Source of the DNA: Hymenobacter mellowenesis
Lineage (GTDB): Bacteria > Bacteroidota > Bacteroidia > Cytophagales > Hymenobacteraceae
Length of the DNA stretch: 64,000 nucleotides
Direction of reading: 5' to 3'
Assembly (NCBI RefSeq): GCF_030581005.1
Contig: NZ_JAUQSX010000001.1
Coordinates: forward strand, 496,001 to 560,000
The notes under the pieces were generated by a model, which did no database searches, had not been told where the DNA came from, and was given only the letters and a program-made list of their open reading frames with translations. The translations under genes were made by a program, and so were the position numbers. Positions 16,134-26,200 of this stretch are shown here, piece after piece. Each line of letters begins with the position of its first letter. Position 1 is the stretch's first letter.

Positions 16134-19100
16134 TTAGCGGCGGATGAGCTTGAGGGCCTGGCTAACGCCGGTGCCCTGTACCAGCACCATGTAAGAGCCT
16201 TGCGCCAAGCCCTGCAGGTTGAGCACGGCAGCCTCGGCACCGGCCTGCTGCGTGCGCAACACGCGGCCGGTCAGGTCGAGAACCTGCACCTGGTAGGTGC
16301 CAGCGGCTAGGCCGCGGAGGTCCAGTGTCGCGTTGTTTTCCATGCTTGGGTTCGGGTAAATGAATACCGCCGCCTTATCCGTGCCAAACAGTACCTGGCG
16401 GACGGGACCGTAGGAAGCAGTGCCGTCGGCATCGACCTGCTGCAGACGGTAGTAGGCCGTGCCGGGCGCCAAGCGGGCCACGCCTGCATCGGTGAAGCGG
16501 TACTCGGTGGCGCGGGTGGTGCTGCCCTGGCCGCGCACGGTGCCCACGGCGCTAAACGTGCGGCTGTCGAAAGAACGCTCGATGACGAAATGGTCGTTAT
16601 TCTTCTCCGAAGCCGTGGTCCAGGTCAGCAGGGCGTCGGCGTCCACGGCTTTGGCCGTGAAGACCGTCAGCTCCACCGGCAGAGGCGTAGACACAGCCGT
16701 ATTGCGGAAGTTGGCATCGGGCTGGCCCGTGCCGTTGCGCGGGGCCAAGGAAGGAGAGCCGCCGTACGCGGGGTCGAACAAATCAACCAAGCCGTTGAAG
16801 TTGTCATCGTGGTAGTAGGACGAAGCGGGGTCGAGGAAGGCGGGGATTTTGTCGCCGGCTACCGTCTTGCTCACCATCAGGAAGGGCGAAGCCGTGGTGG
16901 AGCCGCCCGGGCCGGTCACAGCATAGTAAGAAGCCATTTCCGGGTTGGCGGCCGCAAAGGCACGGGCCTTGGCCACGAGCTCGTCGCCGGCAAAGCCGTT
17001 GCCGTTGGTGTCGAAGCCCTCGCTCCAGTCGGCCGTTTGCCGGGAAATGGCCATGGCCGACCGGGAAGCGTTGTCGTTGTCCGAATCCGTGTCGAAGAGG
17101 TCAGCCGTTGCGTCGCCGTCGGTGTTGGCCACGGTGGTTAGGGCCACGCCGAGGGTTTGGCCGGTGCCGGGCGTCGGGTCGTAGGTATTGTCGATGCCGT
17201 CCTGGTCGGTATCCACGCCGCTGGGGGCGCGGTAAGCGGCCGTGGTTTGGGCTTCGCGGTTGTCGGTGATGCCGTCGTTGTCGGAATCGAGGTCGAGGTA
17301 GTTGTAGGCGCGGCTGGTGAAGCTGCCGCTGGTGCGCAGGTCGCCGTCGGCATCGGCCGTCAGGGCCGTGTATTTATTGTTAACTCCCGATTCGGTGGTC
17401 GTCAAGCGCGTGTTGGCGCCATTGCCCGTGGTGCCATACACAACCGAGCTTTCTACGGCGTCGGGCATGCCGTTGGAACCAACCCCCGCCTGTTCGCCCG
17501 AAGCCGTAGCAGCGGCAGCAGCGGTGGTCGTGTAGCGGCCCAGGGTCGCGTCGAAGTGGCTTTCGTGAATGTAGACCGTGCCTCTGACGGTGGTCGTCAC
17601 CGGACCGTAGGTATAGGTCGGGTTGGCGTTGCCGTTAGCCTCAAAGGCATCGGTCAGGCCATCGCCGTCGGCGTCGAGGTCCAAGTGGTTCGGAATGCCG
17701 TCCATGTCCGTGTCGTATATGTCGTTGATGCCGTCGTTGTTGACGTCGCGGTAAGCACCAAGCACGGGGTGGTAGTAGCCCGGATTGAGGAAAACAGGCA
17801 CACCCGCCGTCCCGACGAATGCGCTGGGGTCCACGTACGAGCCGTCGTTGGAGGCCAGGCCCACCGGCGAAAACGATTCTATAGCGTCGAGGATGCCGTC
17901 GTTGTCGTCGTCGATGTCCACCAGGTCGTCCACGCCGTCACCGTCGTTGTCGCAGGCGGTGGTGTACACAAAGGTTTTGGCCCCCTGAAACACGGTGAAG
18001 CCGTAGGTCCAACTGTTCACGGTGTAGGTGTCGCCCTCATTGTTGGCTGTGCCCCAGATGTGCACGCCCGGCGTCGAGTCCACGCCCGAGAGTTGCACAC
18101 CCTTATTAGTAAAATTGGTCAGGTTGGTATCGTCCCAATACAACAAGTCATACGTCGCGTTGCCGGAACGGGCGTTGCGCACCCGGAAGCCGTCGGGGTT
18201 GCCCTCGGCGTCGAACACCGGGAAATTGATGGTGGCGCCTTTGCTGATGAAGTTGTACTTGATGGTTTGGCCGGTCGGGTTCACCACGACGTTGCTCTTG
18301 TTGCGGCCGTTCCACACAATGGTGTTGATGGTGCCCCCGGCCACCTGCTGCTGCAGCAGCACGTCCACGCCATCGTTGATGCCGTTGCCGTTTAGGTCAA
18401 TCAAAATGTCGAAAGCGCCCGTTTCGTCGCTACGCGTGGTGAAGGCCACCTGCGTCACGCCGTTGTTGCAGAAGGTGGCGGCGCTGGTGCTTACCGTGGG
18501 AATGGCCGCGCTGGGCCAGACGGATTCGTCGGGGCTGTTCACGAAGTTGGGGTACTGCGCGTAGCTGGTGCGGCTGGTTTGGCTGCGCTGGCGCGTCTGC
18601 ACCGTGTTGCGGGTCGCCGGGTTAAAGGTCGAGCCGAACTCGTTGCTCACGTAGTAGAACGACAGCGGCCGCATGCCCGCCAGCTCCACCTGCTTCACGT
18701 AGTACTGGCCCGGCGTTTTGCGGCTCTCCACCATAGGAAAGAGGTTGAACGTAGCCGACAAGCGGTTCTGGAAAGTATCGCTCGAGCCCACCGAGGACCC
18801 CGCCGAGAAAGCCCAGTACTTGCTGTACAAGCGCCCGGGCTTTTCCACGCCGCCGCTGCGCACCGTGAAGTCCCAGAAGTCGTATTCGGAACGCTTATTT
18901 TCTTCCGTCATGCCGCTTTCGCCCACTTGGGTGAACTCGATGTAGAATTCGAGGGCGGCGCCCGTCGTGTTGGTGTACACCAGCGGGGCGTAGCCGCCCG
19001 CGTTGGGCTGCGGCCCGGCCAAGGCTTCGGCGGCCGTGTTGATGACGCCGTTCTGCGCCAGCAGCAGCGCCTGGTTGGTACTGGCCGTGTTGCGCGCCAG

Positions 19101-19508
19101 CGTAGTGGTCTGGACCACGTTGCCCGCTCCGGACCCGTAGCGCAGGGTCAGAATAAGGTCGGACTGGACCACAGCGGCTGCGGCGCCGGTGCGAATGTTA
19201 CGGTGCACGCCATAGTAAAGCACTTCGTTGGGTTCGAGGTGCACGTAGAGGCGGTAGTCTTCCGAAAACGCGTCGCCACCGGGCCCTACCCAGGTCGAGG
19301 GCTTCAGGAAGCCCAGCGACACGGCGGCCGGCGAGTTGTCATCGTGCGATAGGTAGCCCGAACGAGTGTTGGCCGGGTCCGTCAGCGCCACGCTCGGATT
19401 GGTGTTGGGGGTAAGCTGCTTCGAACCTTCGGCCAACACACTGGCCGCCGAGCCCAGCACCGCCACAACGGCTAAAAAGCTAGTTTTCAATCGTAAGGGT
19501 ATGTTCAT
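16134..19508 (-). CDS. T9SS-secreted surface protein with TSP3-type calcium-binding repeats
   Basis: A 1,124-residue exported protein. The signal peptide ends near LAEG (about 27). The N-terminal half (about 30-510) is beta-rich with no family I recognise. Residues about 520-810 hold Asp-rich thrombospondin type 3 / Ca2+-loop repeats (DNDGDGVDD, DIDDDNDG, DTDMDG, DADGDG, DSDNDG, DTDQDG). The C terminus has the LPVELTVF module with TASEKNNDHF, then a sorting domain with IYPNPS ending LKLIRR. That C-terminal module is closely similar to the one in the neighbouring giant protein. Together they suggest a Ca2+-stabilised surface protein anchored after T9SS export. It has its own terminator and a 650-base AT-rich upstream region, so it is probably transcribed alone. 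Confidence 0.9.
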   Translation of the reverse strand: MNIPLRLKTSFLAVVAVLGSAASVLAEGSKQLTPNTNPSVALTDPANTRSGYLSHDDNSPAAVSLGFLKPSTWVGPGGDAFSEDYRLYVHLEPNEVLYYGVHRNIRTGAAAAVVQSDLILTLRYGSGAGNVVQTTTLARNTASTNQALLLAQNGVINTAAEALAGPQPNAGGYAPLVYTNTTGAALEFYIEFTQVGESGMTEENKRSEYDFWDFTVRSGGVEKPGRLYSKYWAFSAGSSVGSSDTFQNRLSATFNLFPMVESRKTPGQYYVKQVELAGMRPLSFYYVSNEFGSTFNPATRNTVQTRQRSQTSRTSYAQYPNFVNSPDESVWPSAAIPTVSTSAATFCNNGVTQVAFTTRSDETGAFDILIDLNGNGINDGVDVLLQQQVAGGTINTIVWNGRNKSNVVVNPTGQTIKYNFISKGATINFPVFDAEGNPDGFRVRNARSGNATYDLLYWDDTNLTNFTNKGVQLSGVDSTPGVHIWGTANNEGDTYTVNSWTYGFTVFQGAKTFVYTTACDNDGDGVDDLVDIDDDNDGILDAIESFSPVGLASNDGSYVDPSAFVGTAGVPVFLNPGYYHPVLGAYRDVNNDGINDIYDTDMDGIPNHLDLDADGDGLTDAFEANGNANPTYTYGPVTTTVRGTVYIHESHFDATLGRYTTTAAAAATASGEQAGVGSNGMPDAVESSVVYGTTGNGANTRLTTTESGVNNKYTALTADADGDLRTSGSFTSRAYNYLDLDSDNDGITDNREAQTTAAYRAPSGVDTDQDGIDNTYDPTPGTGQTLGVALTTVANTDGDATADLFDTDSDNDNASRSAMAISRQTADWSEGFDTNGNGFAGDELVAKARAFAAANPEMASYYAVTGPGGSTTASPFLMVSKTVAGDKIPAFLDPASSYYHDDNFNGLVDLFDPAYGGSPSLAPRNGTGQPDANFRNTAVSTPLPVELTVFTAKAVDADALLTWTTASEKNNDHFVIERSFDSRTFSAVGTVRGQGSTTRATEYRFTDAGVARLAPGTAYYRLQQVDADGTASYGPVRQVLFGTDKAAVFIYPNPSMENNATLDLRGLAAGTYQVQVLDLTGRVLRTQQAGAEAAVLNLQGLAQGSYMVLVQGTGVSQALKLIRR

Positions 19509-20155
19509 TGTAAAAATTTATAAGTGAGATGTTCGCGTTTTAATGGCTGAATGAAGGGGTAGACTGGCTTCTACAGCAGCGTATTGGCTTTTATGCCCTC
19601 AAGGGCCCGTTGCATTGAGAATGGACGCACGGCCGGGAACTGAGCGTGGCGCATCGTGTCCATTTGCGCACCAGCTTGTGACTGACCGAACGGTTATTCA
19701 CTGAAGCCAAGCTGCTGAACAATTCTTCAGCCCAATTCAAAGGATACTAATTAAAATACAAAATCACATTAATCAACGGCCAACGCATATGAGGACGTTT
19801 ATTGCACAAAGTAAATACACTCTGTTTAATGATTATGTATTTTTACAATAAATAAATTGTAACGCACATTCTGAAAATCTCGTCAATACATTGATAAAAT
19901 TATTAATAAGCCCCAATGAGGCCTGTAATTATCTGCTTTAGAGGCATAGAATCAACTGTCGCCCGAGTTGATTTTAATTATAATTTGAAAAACTCCTTTT
20001 ATAACTATGAAAATTCTAAGCAAAATTGCTTAACCAGTAAAAATCATAAAACCACTTGACAATCCCTGAGCTGTGCTAATAAAAAAGGCGAACCATCAAT
20101 GAATGATGATTCGCCCTTGGCAATTAGGCTCCCTAGCTAGCGGAGCTGTCTCCGT
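19509..20155. other. AT-rich intergenic region
   Basis: About 650 bases with no supported gene. From 19730 to 20080 the sequence is strongly AT-rich, unlike flanking coding DNA. A small hairpin (aatcaact / agttgatt, 19950-19973) and the glucanotransferase terminator are the only clear structures. It probably holds the upstream control region of the minus-strand surface protein. Confidence 0.5.
20087..20115 (-). terminator. Terminator of the 4-alpha-glucanotransferase gene
   Basis: A 12-bp stem with one mismatch (ggcgaaccatca / tgatgattcgcc), loop atgaa, followed on the minus strand by a run of T. It lies about 40 bases past the stop. Confidence 0.85.
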
Positions 20156-22963
20156 TTACCCGCGGCCGCTGGCCGCCACCAGTGCCCGCAGCGGCTCGTT
20201 GAAGCCCACGGCATCTACCAGTTCCTCAAGCGGCAGGTGCAGGCGATACTTCCAGAAGTGCGTAGGGTTGCTGGGCACGTTGATTTGCTCGTCGTGGGGG
20301 TTGGCGCGGCGCAGGTGGCTGTCGATGGCCAACATATCCTGCAGCGGGAAAATGGCCCACATAGCTGGCGAGTGCAGGTGCTGCACCAGGATTTCGCGCG
20401 CCACCCAGGGCTCGCAGTAGAACGGCGCCACCTCGCGCCAGTGGCCCAGCATGGTTTCGAAGAAGCGCTGGGTGCGCACCCGGTCCTCCTCCCACCAGCC
20501 GCGGATGGTGCTCATGTCGTGGCTGCTGGTCGTGACCACGCTCAGGTAGGGCGCGGCGTCGGGGTGGCCGAACTCGGTGGCGGGGTTCGATGGCATGCGC
20601 TGGATGTTGAGGCCCAGAATCCCGAGTTCCTTCATCACGCCGGGCACCGAGGCGGGCACCATGCCCAGGTCTTCGCCGCAGATGAGCATGTCAGTGGCGT
20701 AGCGCACGGGCGGCAGCTTCACCAAGCCCTGCTGGCGCCAGAATTCCTCGTGTCGGCGGAAGAAGAAGTCGATGTAGATGTCGTCGTAGAGGCGGCGGCG
20801 GTCTTCGTCGGAGTCCAGCTCGCGGAAGGAGTAGCTCTTGTTGAGCGTGATGCGCGGGTGGTAGAAGTCGTTGCCGGCTGGCACAAACAGCACCTCGTTC
20901 ACCAGCTTGAACAGACCGGTTTGCAGCCACTGGAAATAATCGGTGTGCTCGGGGTAGTCGGCAATCTTTTGGGCGATGTAGGCTTCAATCTTACGCTGAT
21001 TATCCACCTCTTCTTTCAGGTGAATGCGGCCGTAGCTGGCGTCGTACATGTACTCGTCGAACACCTGCTGGGCTTCGCCCTGGAAGATGTCCTGGAGCAT
21101 GTGCCAGCGGATATAGGGCTCGCACAGGCGTGAGTAATCGAACCAGCCGAGGCGGTGCTCAATCTCGTGGCGGTGCATGGGCAGAGCGGGCGAAAAGTGG
21201 CCCAGCAGGCCCTCTACCGACTCAATGGGCATCTCCCAGATGCGGAAGAAGCCCAGGATGTGGTCGATGCGCAGGGTATCGAAGTAGCGGGCCAGGTGAC
21301 CCATGCGCTGCTTCCACCACTTGTAATCGTCCTCGGCCATGCGCTCCCAGTTGTAGGTAGGGAAACGCCAGTTCTGGCCGGTGGTGGAGAAATCATCCGG
21401 TGGGGCGCCGGCTTGGCTGTCCATGTGGTAAAGCTCGGGTTGCGTCCAAGCGTCGACCGAGTGGCGGTAGATGCCAATGGGGAGGTCGCCCTTCAGCACT
21501 ACGCCGCGCGAACGGGCGTAATCGACGGCGGCCAGCAGCTGCTTGTCGAGGTGATACTGCACGAAGAAGAACAGGCCGTATTCGTCGTAGTCGGGCGCGG
21601 TTTCGGCGGTGAGGGCCTCCAGGTTTTGCGGGCGGCGGAACTCGGCGGGCCACTGCTGGAAATCAGCAGTGCCGAACCGGTCGCGTAGCGCGGAGAAGAC
21701 GGCGTAGGGCACCAGCCACTCGGCCTGACTGGCGTAGAAGGCGCGGTAGCCGACATCAGCCAGGAAATGCTGCTTTTCCTGCTTATAAAGCAGCTTCAGA
21801 AACTTCCATTTGGCGTTCATCACTGGCTCATAGTCCACGAAATCCTTGGCGTTGAACTCTTGCTTGAGCTGGGCCAGCTCCTTGGCGGCTTTCTTGTCCT
21901 TGAGCGCGGCAATGCCTTCGAGGTGGATAAACTGCGGGTGCAGGGCAAACACCGAAATGGCCGCGTACGGGTACGAATCGACCCAGGTGTGGGTGGCCGT
22001 GGTATCGTTAATGGGCAGAATCTGAATCAGCTGCAGGCCGGTTTGAACGGCCCAGTCGGTCAGCAGCTTCAAATCGGAGAACTCTCCCACCCCAAGGCCA
22101 TTTTCGGAGCGCATGGCAAACACGGGCAGCGCCACGCCGGCCCCGCGCCAGGCCGTGGCGTGCTGGTACGCTTCGTCGTTGAAGACGCGGGCGGCGGTGC
22201 GGTCTTGGGTGGCGGGCACTACGCGGTTTTCGCCGCCTTCCATGTCGAGGGCGTGGCCGGCGGCGGCGTCCCACATGGCATACTTGTAATGGCAGTCCTC
22301 GCCGGGGTTTTGCAGCTTCACGCGGCCGGTCCAGGTCGGGTAATCAGCATCGGACAACACAAGGCCCTTGGTGTTGTCCCAGGCGCCCAGCGCCGGGTCG
22401 GAGCCCAGGATGCACAGGCCGAGGTGCGGCGCCACGCGGGGCGCGACGAGCCGGAACGCGGTTTCGCCGGCTGCGGCGGCTTGCGAGTGGCTGGCAAGTT
22501 CAGGCGCTGCTTCAGCTGCGGTTTTAGCAGCCTTAGAGCCTTTGACGGAGGCTTTTTTGGCTTTGGGGGACGGGGCTTCCGGCAGAGTGGCCCGGCCGGG
22601 GCGGCGGAACAGGGCCTTGGTGAAGGCGGCCGTTAGCAACTCGTTTTCGGGCTGAGCGGGGGCGCGCCAATAGTCGGCCAGGCGCACGGCCTGGGCGCGG
22701 GCGGGGTCGTAAGTCAGGCTGCGATTGGGGCCGTATTCCCAATGCTGGCCGCCAGTGTTGGTGTCGAGCAGCACGTACTTATAAGCAAGGACACCGGCGG
22801 CATCGGGCACTTCCAGGTCGAGGTGCCAGCAGGTGGTGGCTTCGTCGTAGTGCATCAGGGCGGCTCCGGCCAGCTGCCAGTTGCCCAGCTCCGGGCGCGA
22901 GCCGCATACGGCCAGCCGCTGGCCCAGCACCGTGCGATAGGGAAGAGAAAAACGTATTGTCAT
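20156..22963 (-). CDS. malQ: 4-alpha-glucanotransferase, DPE2-type with two starch-binding domains
   Basis: A 935-residue GH77 enzyme that transfers alpha-1,4-glucan segments between maltooligosaccharides or glycogen-like polymers in the cytoplasm. Two CBM20-like starch-binding domains come first (about 1-105 and 165-262), joined by an Ala/Lys-rich linker. The GH77 domain follows (about 280-930) with catalytic residues in place: nucleophile Asp567 in RIDHILGFFR, acid/base Glu764 in GEDLG, and Asp816 in SHDMS. Two N-terminal CBM20 domains are the hallmark of DPE2-like enzymes (plant cytosolic DPE2 and Bacteroidota homologues) rather than short E. coli-type MalQ. No signal peptide is present. 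It is monocistronic with its own terminator; a TATCTTTC element 25-32 bases upstream resembles the -7 box with one mismatch. The nearby 36-44 kb glucosidase cluster would supply its substrates. Confidence 0.92.
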   Translation of the reverse strand: MTIRFSLPYRTVLGQRLAVCGSRPELGNWQLAGAALMHYDEATTCWHLDLEVPDAAGVLAYKYVLLDTNTGGQHWEYGPNRSLTYDPARAQAVRLADYWRAPAQPENELLTAAFTKALFRRPGRATLPEAPSPKAKKASVKGSKAAKTAAEAAPELASHSQAAAAGETAFRLVAPRVAPHLGLCILGSDPALGAWDNTKGLVLSDADYPTWTGRVKLQNPGEDCHYKYAMWDAAAGHALDMEGGENRVVPATQDRTAARVFNDEAYQHATAWRGAGVALPVFAMRSENGLGVGEFSDLKLLTDWAVQTGLQLIQILPINDTTATHTWVDSYPYAAISVFALHPQFIHLEGIAALKDKKAAKELAQLKQEFNAKDFVDYEPVMNAKWKFLKLLYKQEKQHFLADVGYRAFYASQAEWLVPYAVFSALRDRFGTADFQQWPAEFRRPQNLEALTAETAPDYDEYGLFFFVQYHLDKQLLAAVDYARSRGVVLKGDLPIGIYRHSVDAWTQPELYHMDSQAGAPPDDFSTTGQNWRFPTYNWERMAEDDYKWWKQRMGHLARYFDTLRIDHILGFFRIWEMPIESVEGLLGHFSPALPMHRHEIEHRLGWFDYSRLCEPYIRWHMLQDIFQGEAQQVFDEYMYDASYGRIHLKEEVDNQRKIEAYIAQKIADYPEHTDYFQWLQTGLFKLVNEVLFVPAGNDFYHPRITLNKSYSFRELDSDEDRRRLYDDIYIDFFFRRHEEFWRQQGLVKLPPVRYATDMLICGEDLGMVPASVPGVMKELGILGLNIQRMPSNPATEFGHPDAAPYLSVVTTSSHDMSTIRGWWEEDRVRTQRFFETMLGHWREVAPFYCEPWVAREILVQHLHSPAMWAIFPLQDMLAIDSHLRRANPHDEQINVPSNPTHFWKYRLHLPLEELVDAVGFNEPLRALVAASGRG

Positions 22964-23260
22964 GGGGACTTGGTGGGATTTCGGGTCGAAAGATAAGGCC
23001 CGTCTTCATGAGAAGTAAGGAATGAAAGCTCATCCGGCGGCGGATGTTGAACGAGAACTGCCGCTTTTGTGCAATCGATTGAACTAACGGAGCGGCAGAG
23101 ATGCGCCGACAAGTGTTGCTTGCCGGGTTTTGCCGGGTTGGCTTCTTTAGTGCTTCGGCTGTCTTCTTCGTGAAGCGTAGCCCTAGTTTCCAACCCCGGC
23201 ATACGTTTTTGCGTTTGGAAGGGCTGCCCTGCTTTGTGTTGCTGCTAATCCCGTCCTGCT

Positions 23261-26200
23261 TTGTCCACTTTTCTGCGTCGTGCCCTTTACGGATTGTTGG
23301 GGTTAATTGCCCTCGTGTTGCTGCTCGCTATTGCGGTGGTGGTATACCTGCAAACCAATGCCGGACAGGATTTTGTGGCGAAGAAAGCCGAGAATTATTT
23401 ACGTGGCAAGCTGAACACGGAGGTTCGCATCGGCAAGTTTCGGACGGATTTCCGCCACGCCATCAACCTCGACGGTGTGTACCTCGAAGACCAGAAGCGC
23501 GACACGCTGCTGTCGGTGGGCCACCTCGGCGTCGACCTCGATATCTGGGCCCTGCTGCATAGCCAGGTCAATATTTCGAACGTGGAATTGAACGACGGCC
23601 GCGTGCGTCTTACCCGCACCGAGCCCGATTCGGCGAACAACTACGACTTCATCATCGCGGCCTTCACCGACCCCACCGCGCCGGTCGACACCACGGCTTC
23701 AGCCCTGAAATACGACATCGGCAAGGCCCGCCTCACCAACATCTACTTCACCCAAAACGACCAGATTACCGGCTCCGACATCCGGGCCCGCATCGGCGAG
23801 TTCACGGCCAATATGGACGAGGTCGACGTGGACAACTCCATCTATAAGGTGGATAACGCCGCCCTGCGCCGCTCGGCCATCAGCATCACGCAGACGAAAA
23901 CGGCGCCGGAAGTGGAAAACCCTGGCCCCACCGAGCCGCTCACCCTGCAGCTGGGCCTGAACCGCGCCACGCTCGACAGCGTGCAGTTCACGTACAAGAA
24001 CGACCCGGCGGCGCAGTACATCAATACGAAAATCGGCCTGGCCGATATCACCGCCAAGGACATCGACCTGCAGGCGCAGCGCGTGCGTCTGGGTAAGCTC
24101 ACCCTCAAGAACACCACCTTTGCCTACGCCCAAAACGAGCAGGTGCCCGTGGAGCAGCGCGTGGTGAACCCCGCCGAAGCCGTGCGCAAGCTCGACGAAG
24201 CTACTGACAAGGCCAAAGCCGCCACCGGCCAAACCGCCGCCGCGCCCGGCTGGCGCGTGCTGCTCGACCAATCCGACATCAGCGGGCTGGCCGTGAAGTT
24301 CGACAACTTCAATCAGCCTCAGCAGCGCACGCGCATTCCGGCGCTCGACTACAATCACCTCGACTTCACCAACCTCGTGCTGAACACGCGCGACCTGAGC
24401 TATTCGGAAAACCGCACCACGGGCAAGGTTGACAACCTGGCCGGGCAGGAGAAAAGCGGTTTCCGGGTCGACAAGTGGAAGGCCAATGTGGTGTACGACT
24501 CGGTGCAGATTCGCCTCGACAGCCTCGACTTAATCACGCCGCACACCCGCATCCGGCGCACGCTGGCAATAGGATACGAAAGCCTGGCCGCGCTGGGCGA
24601 CACCAAAAAGCTGCCAAATCTGAAGATTGAAGGTGACTTGCGCGACGTGCGGCTCGGCTTCCGCGACATTCTGTACCTGGCGCCGGGTTTGGCCGGCACT
24701 TCGCCTTTCAATACCGGCCCTAATCAGAGCGTGCTGCTTAACGGACAGATTGCCGGGCGCGTGGGCGACTTCACGGTGCGCAACCTGGAGTTTGTGGGCC
24801 TGCGTAACACGGTGCTCAAGGCCCGGCGCGGCCGGATTCAGGGCCTGCCCAACACCGATGCGCGGCTGTATGCCGACCTCGACATTCAGGATTTTCATAC
24901 CACGCGGGCCGACATTCTCAGCCTCGCGCCCAAGGGCAGCATTCCGAACAACATCAGCATTCCGCCCACGCTGGCGGTGAGCGGCACCTTCAAGGGCCGG
25001 CCCACCACGCTGGCGTTTGATACGAATCTGAAGCTACGCAGCTCCTACGGCAACCTGGCGTTTAGCGGGCGGCTAGGCGCGGCGCAGGCCAACGGGCGGC
25101 AGCCGCTGGTGGGCACCTTCGCGGTGGGCGGGTTCGACTTTGGCAAGCTGCTGAAAGACCCCACCATCGGGCGCGTCACAGCTACGGGCCGCATCAACGC
25201 CACCGGCGACCTGAAAGACCCCGGCACGCTGGTGGGCCAGGTGCGCGCCAACGTGCAGAGCGCCCGCTACAACGGCTATACCTATAAAGGCGTGGCCGCG
25301 ACAGTCGACCTCGACCGCAACCGCTACGTCATCAACGCCAGCAGCAAAAGCGACCCTAACCTGAACCTCGACCTGACGGCCGTGGTGAACCTGCGCGACG
25401 CCCGCAACCCCACCTACGAAGTCACGAAGCTGAACCTGCGCGGCGCCAACCTCACGGCGCTGGGCTTCTACACCGGCGGCGACCTGCGCGTGCAGGGCAA
25501 CCTGGTGGCCAACCTGCGCGGCTCCAGCCTGAATACGCTGAACGGCACCTTCAGCGGCCGCAACATCGTGATTGTGCGCGACAATCAGCCCTTCCCGCTC
25601 GACTCGCTCAACGGCCGCATCGTGCAGACGGCCACCCGCACCACCGCCGATATCACCTCCGATATTGCCAACGTGAACCTCGATGGCAACGTCCACCTCG
25701 GCGATATTGCGACCGAGCTGCAGCAGCACCTGGACCGCTACTTCGACGTGCCCGGCGTGAAATACTTGCCCAGCGCGGCCGACCGGCACTTCACGTACTC
25801 ACTCAAGCTGAAAGACCCCAAGCTGGCCACCAAGCTGGTGCCGGGCCTGAAGAAGATTTCGCCCTTCACGCTGGCCGGCGACTACTCCCGGCAGGCCGCC
25901 CGTCTCACGGCCAACACCAGCATCCCGCTCATTCAGTACAACAACTACCGCCTCGATTCGCTGCGCCTGAACGTGGACTCCGACCCCGCCAAGCTGGAAT
26001 ACGGCCTGCGCCTGGCCCAGGCCGCGCAGGATACCACGCTGCGGCTGCGGCGCCCCAGCATTGTGGGCAACGTGGCCAATAACAAGCTGTTCACCCGCGT
26101 GGCCATCCTCGGCGACTCGGCCAACCGGGAGCGGCTGGCGGTGGCCGGTACGCTGCAGGCCCTGGTGCAGGGCGGCGGCAAAAACAGCAGCGTAGTGTAT

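Noticed and set aside
20056..20083. TTGACA-TAATAA resembling a sigma-70 promoter
   Set aside because: Bacteroidota use TTTG/TAnnTTTG promoters; the match lies in AT-rich sequence just before the terminator with no plus-strand gene.
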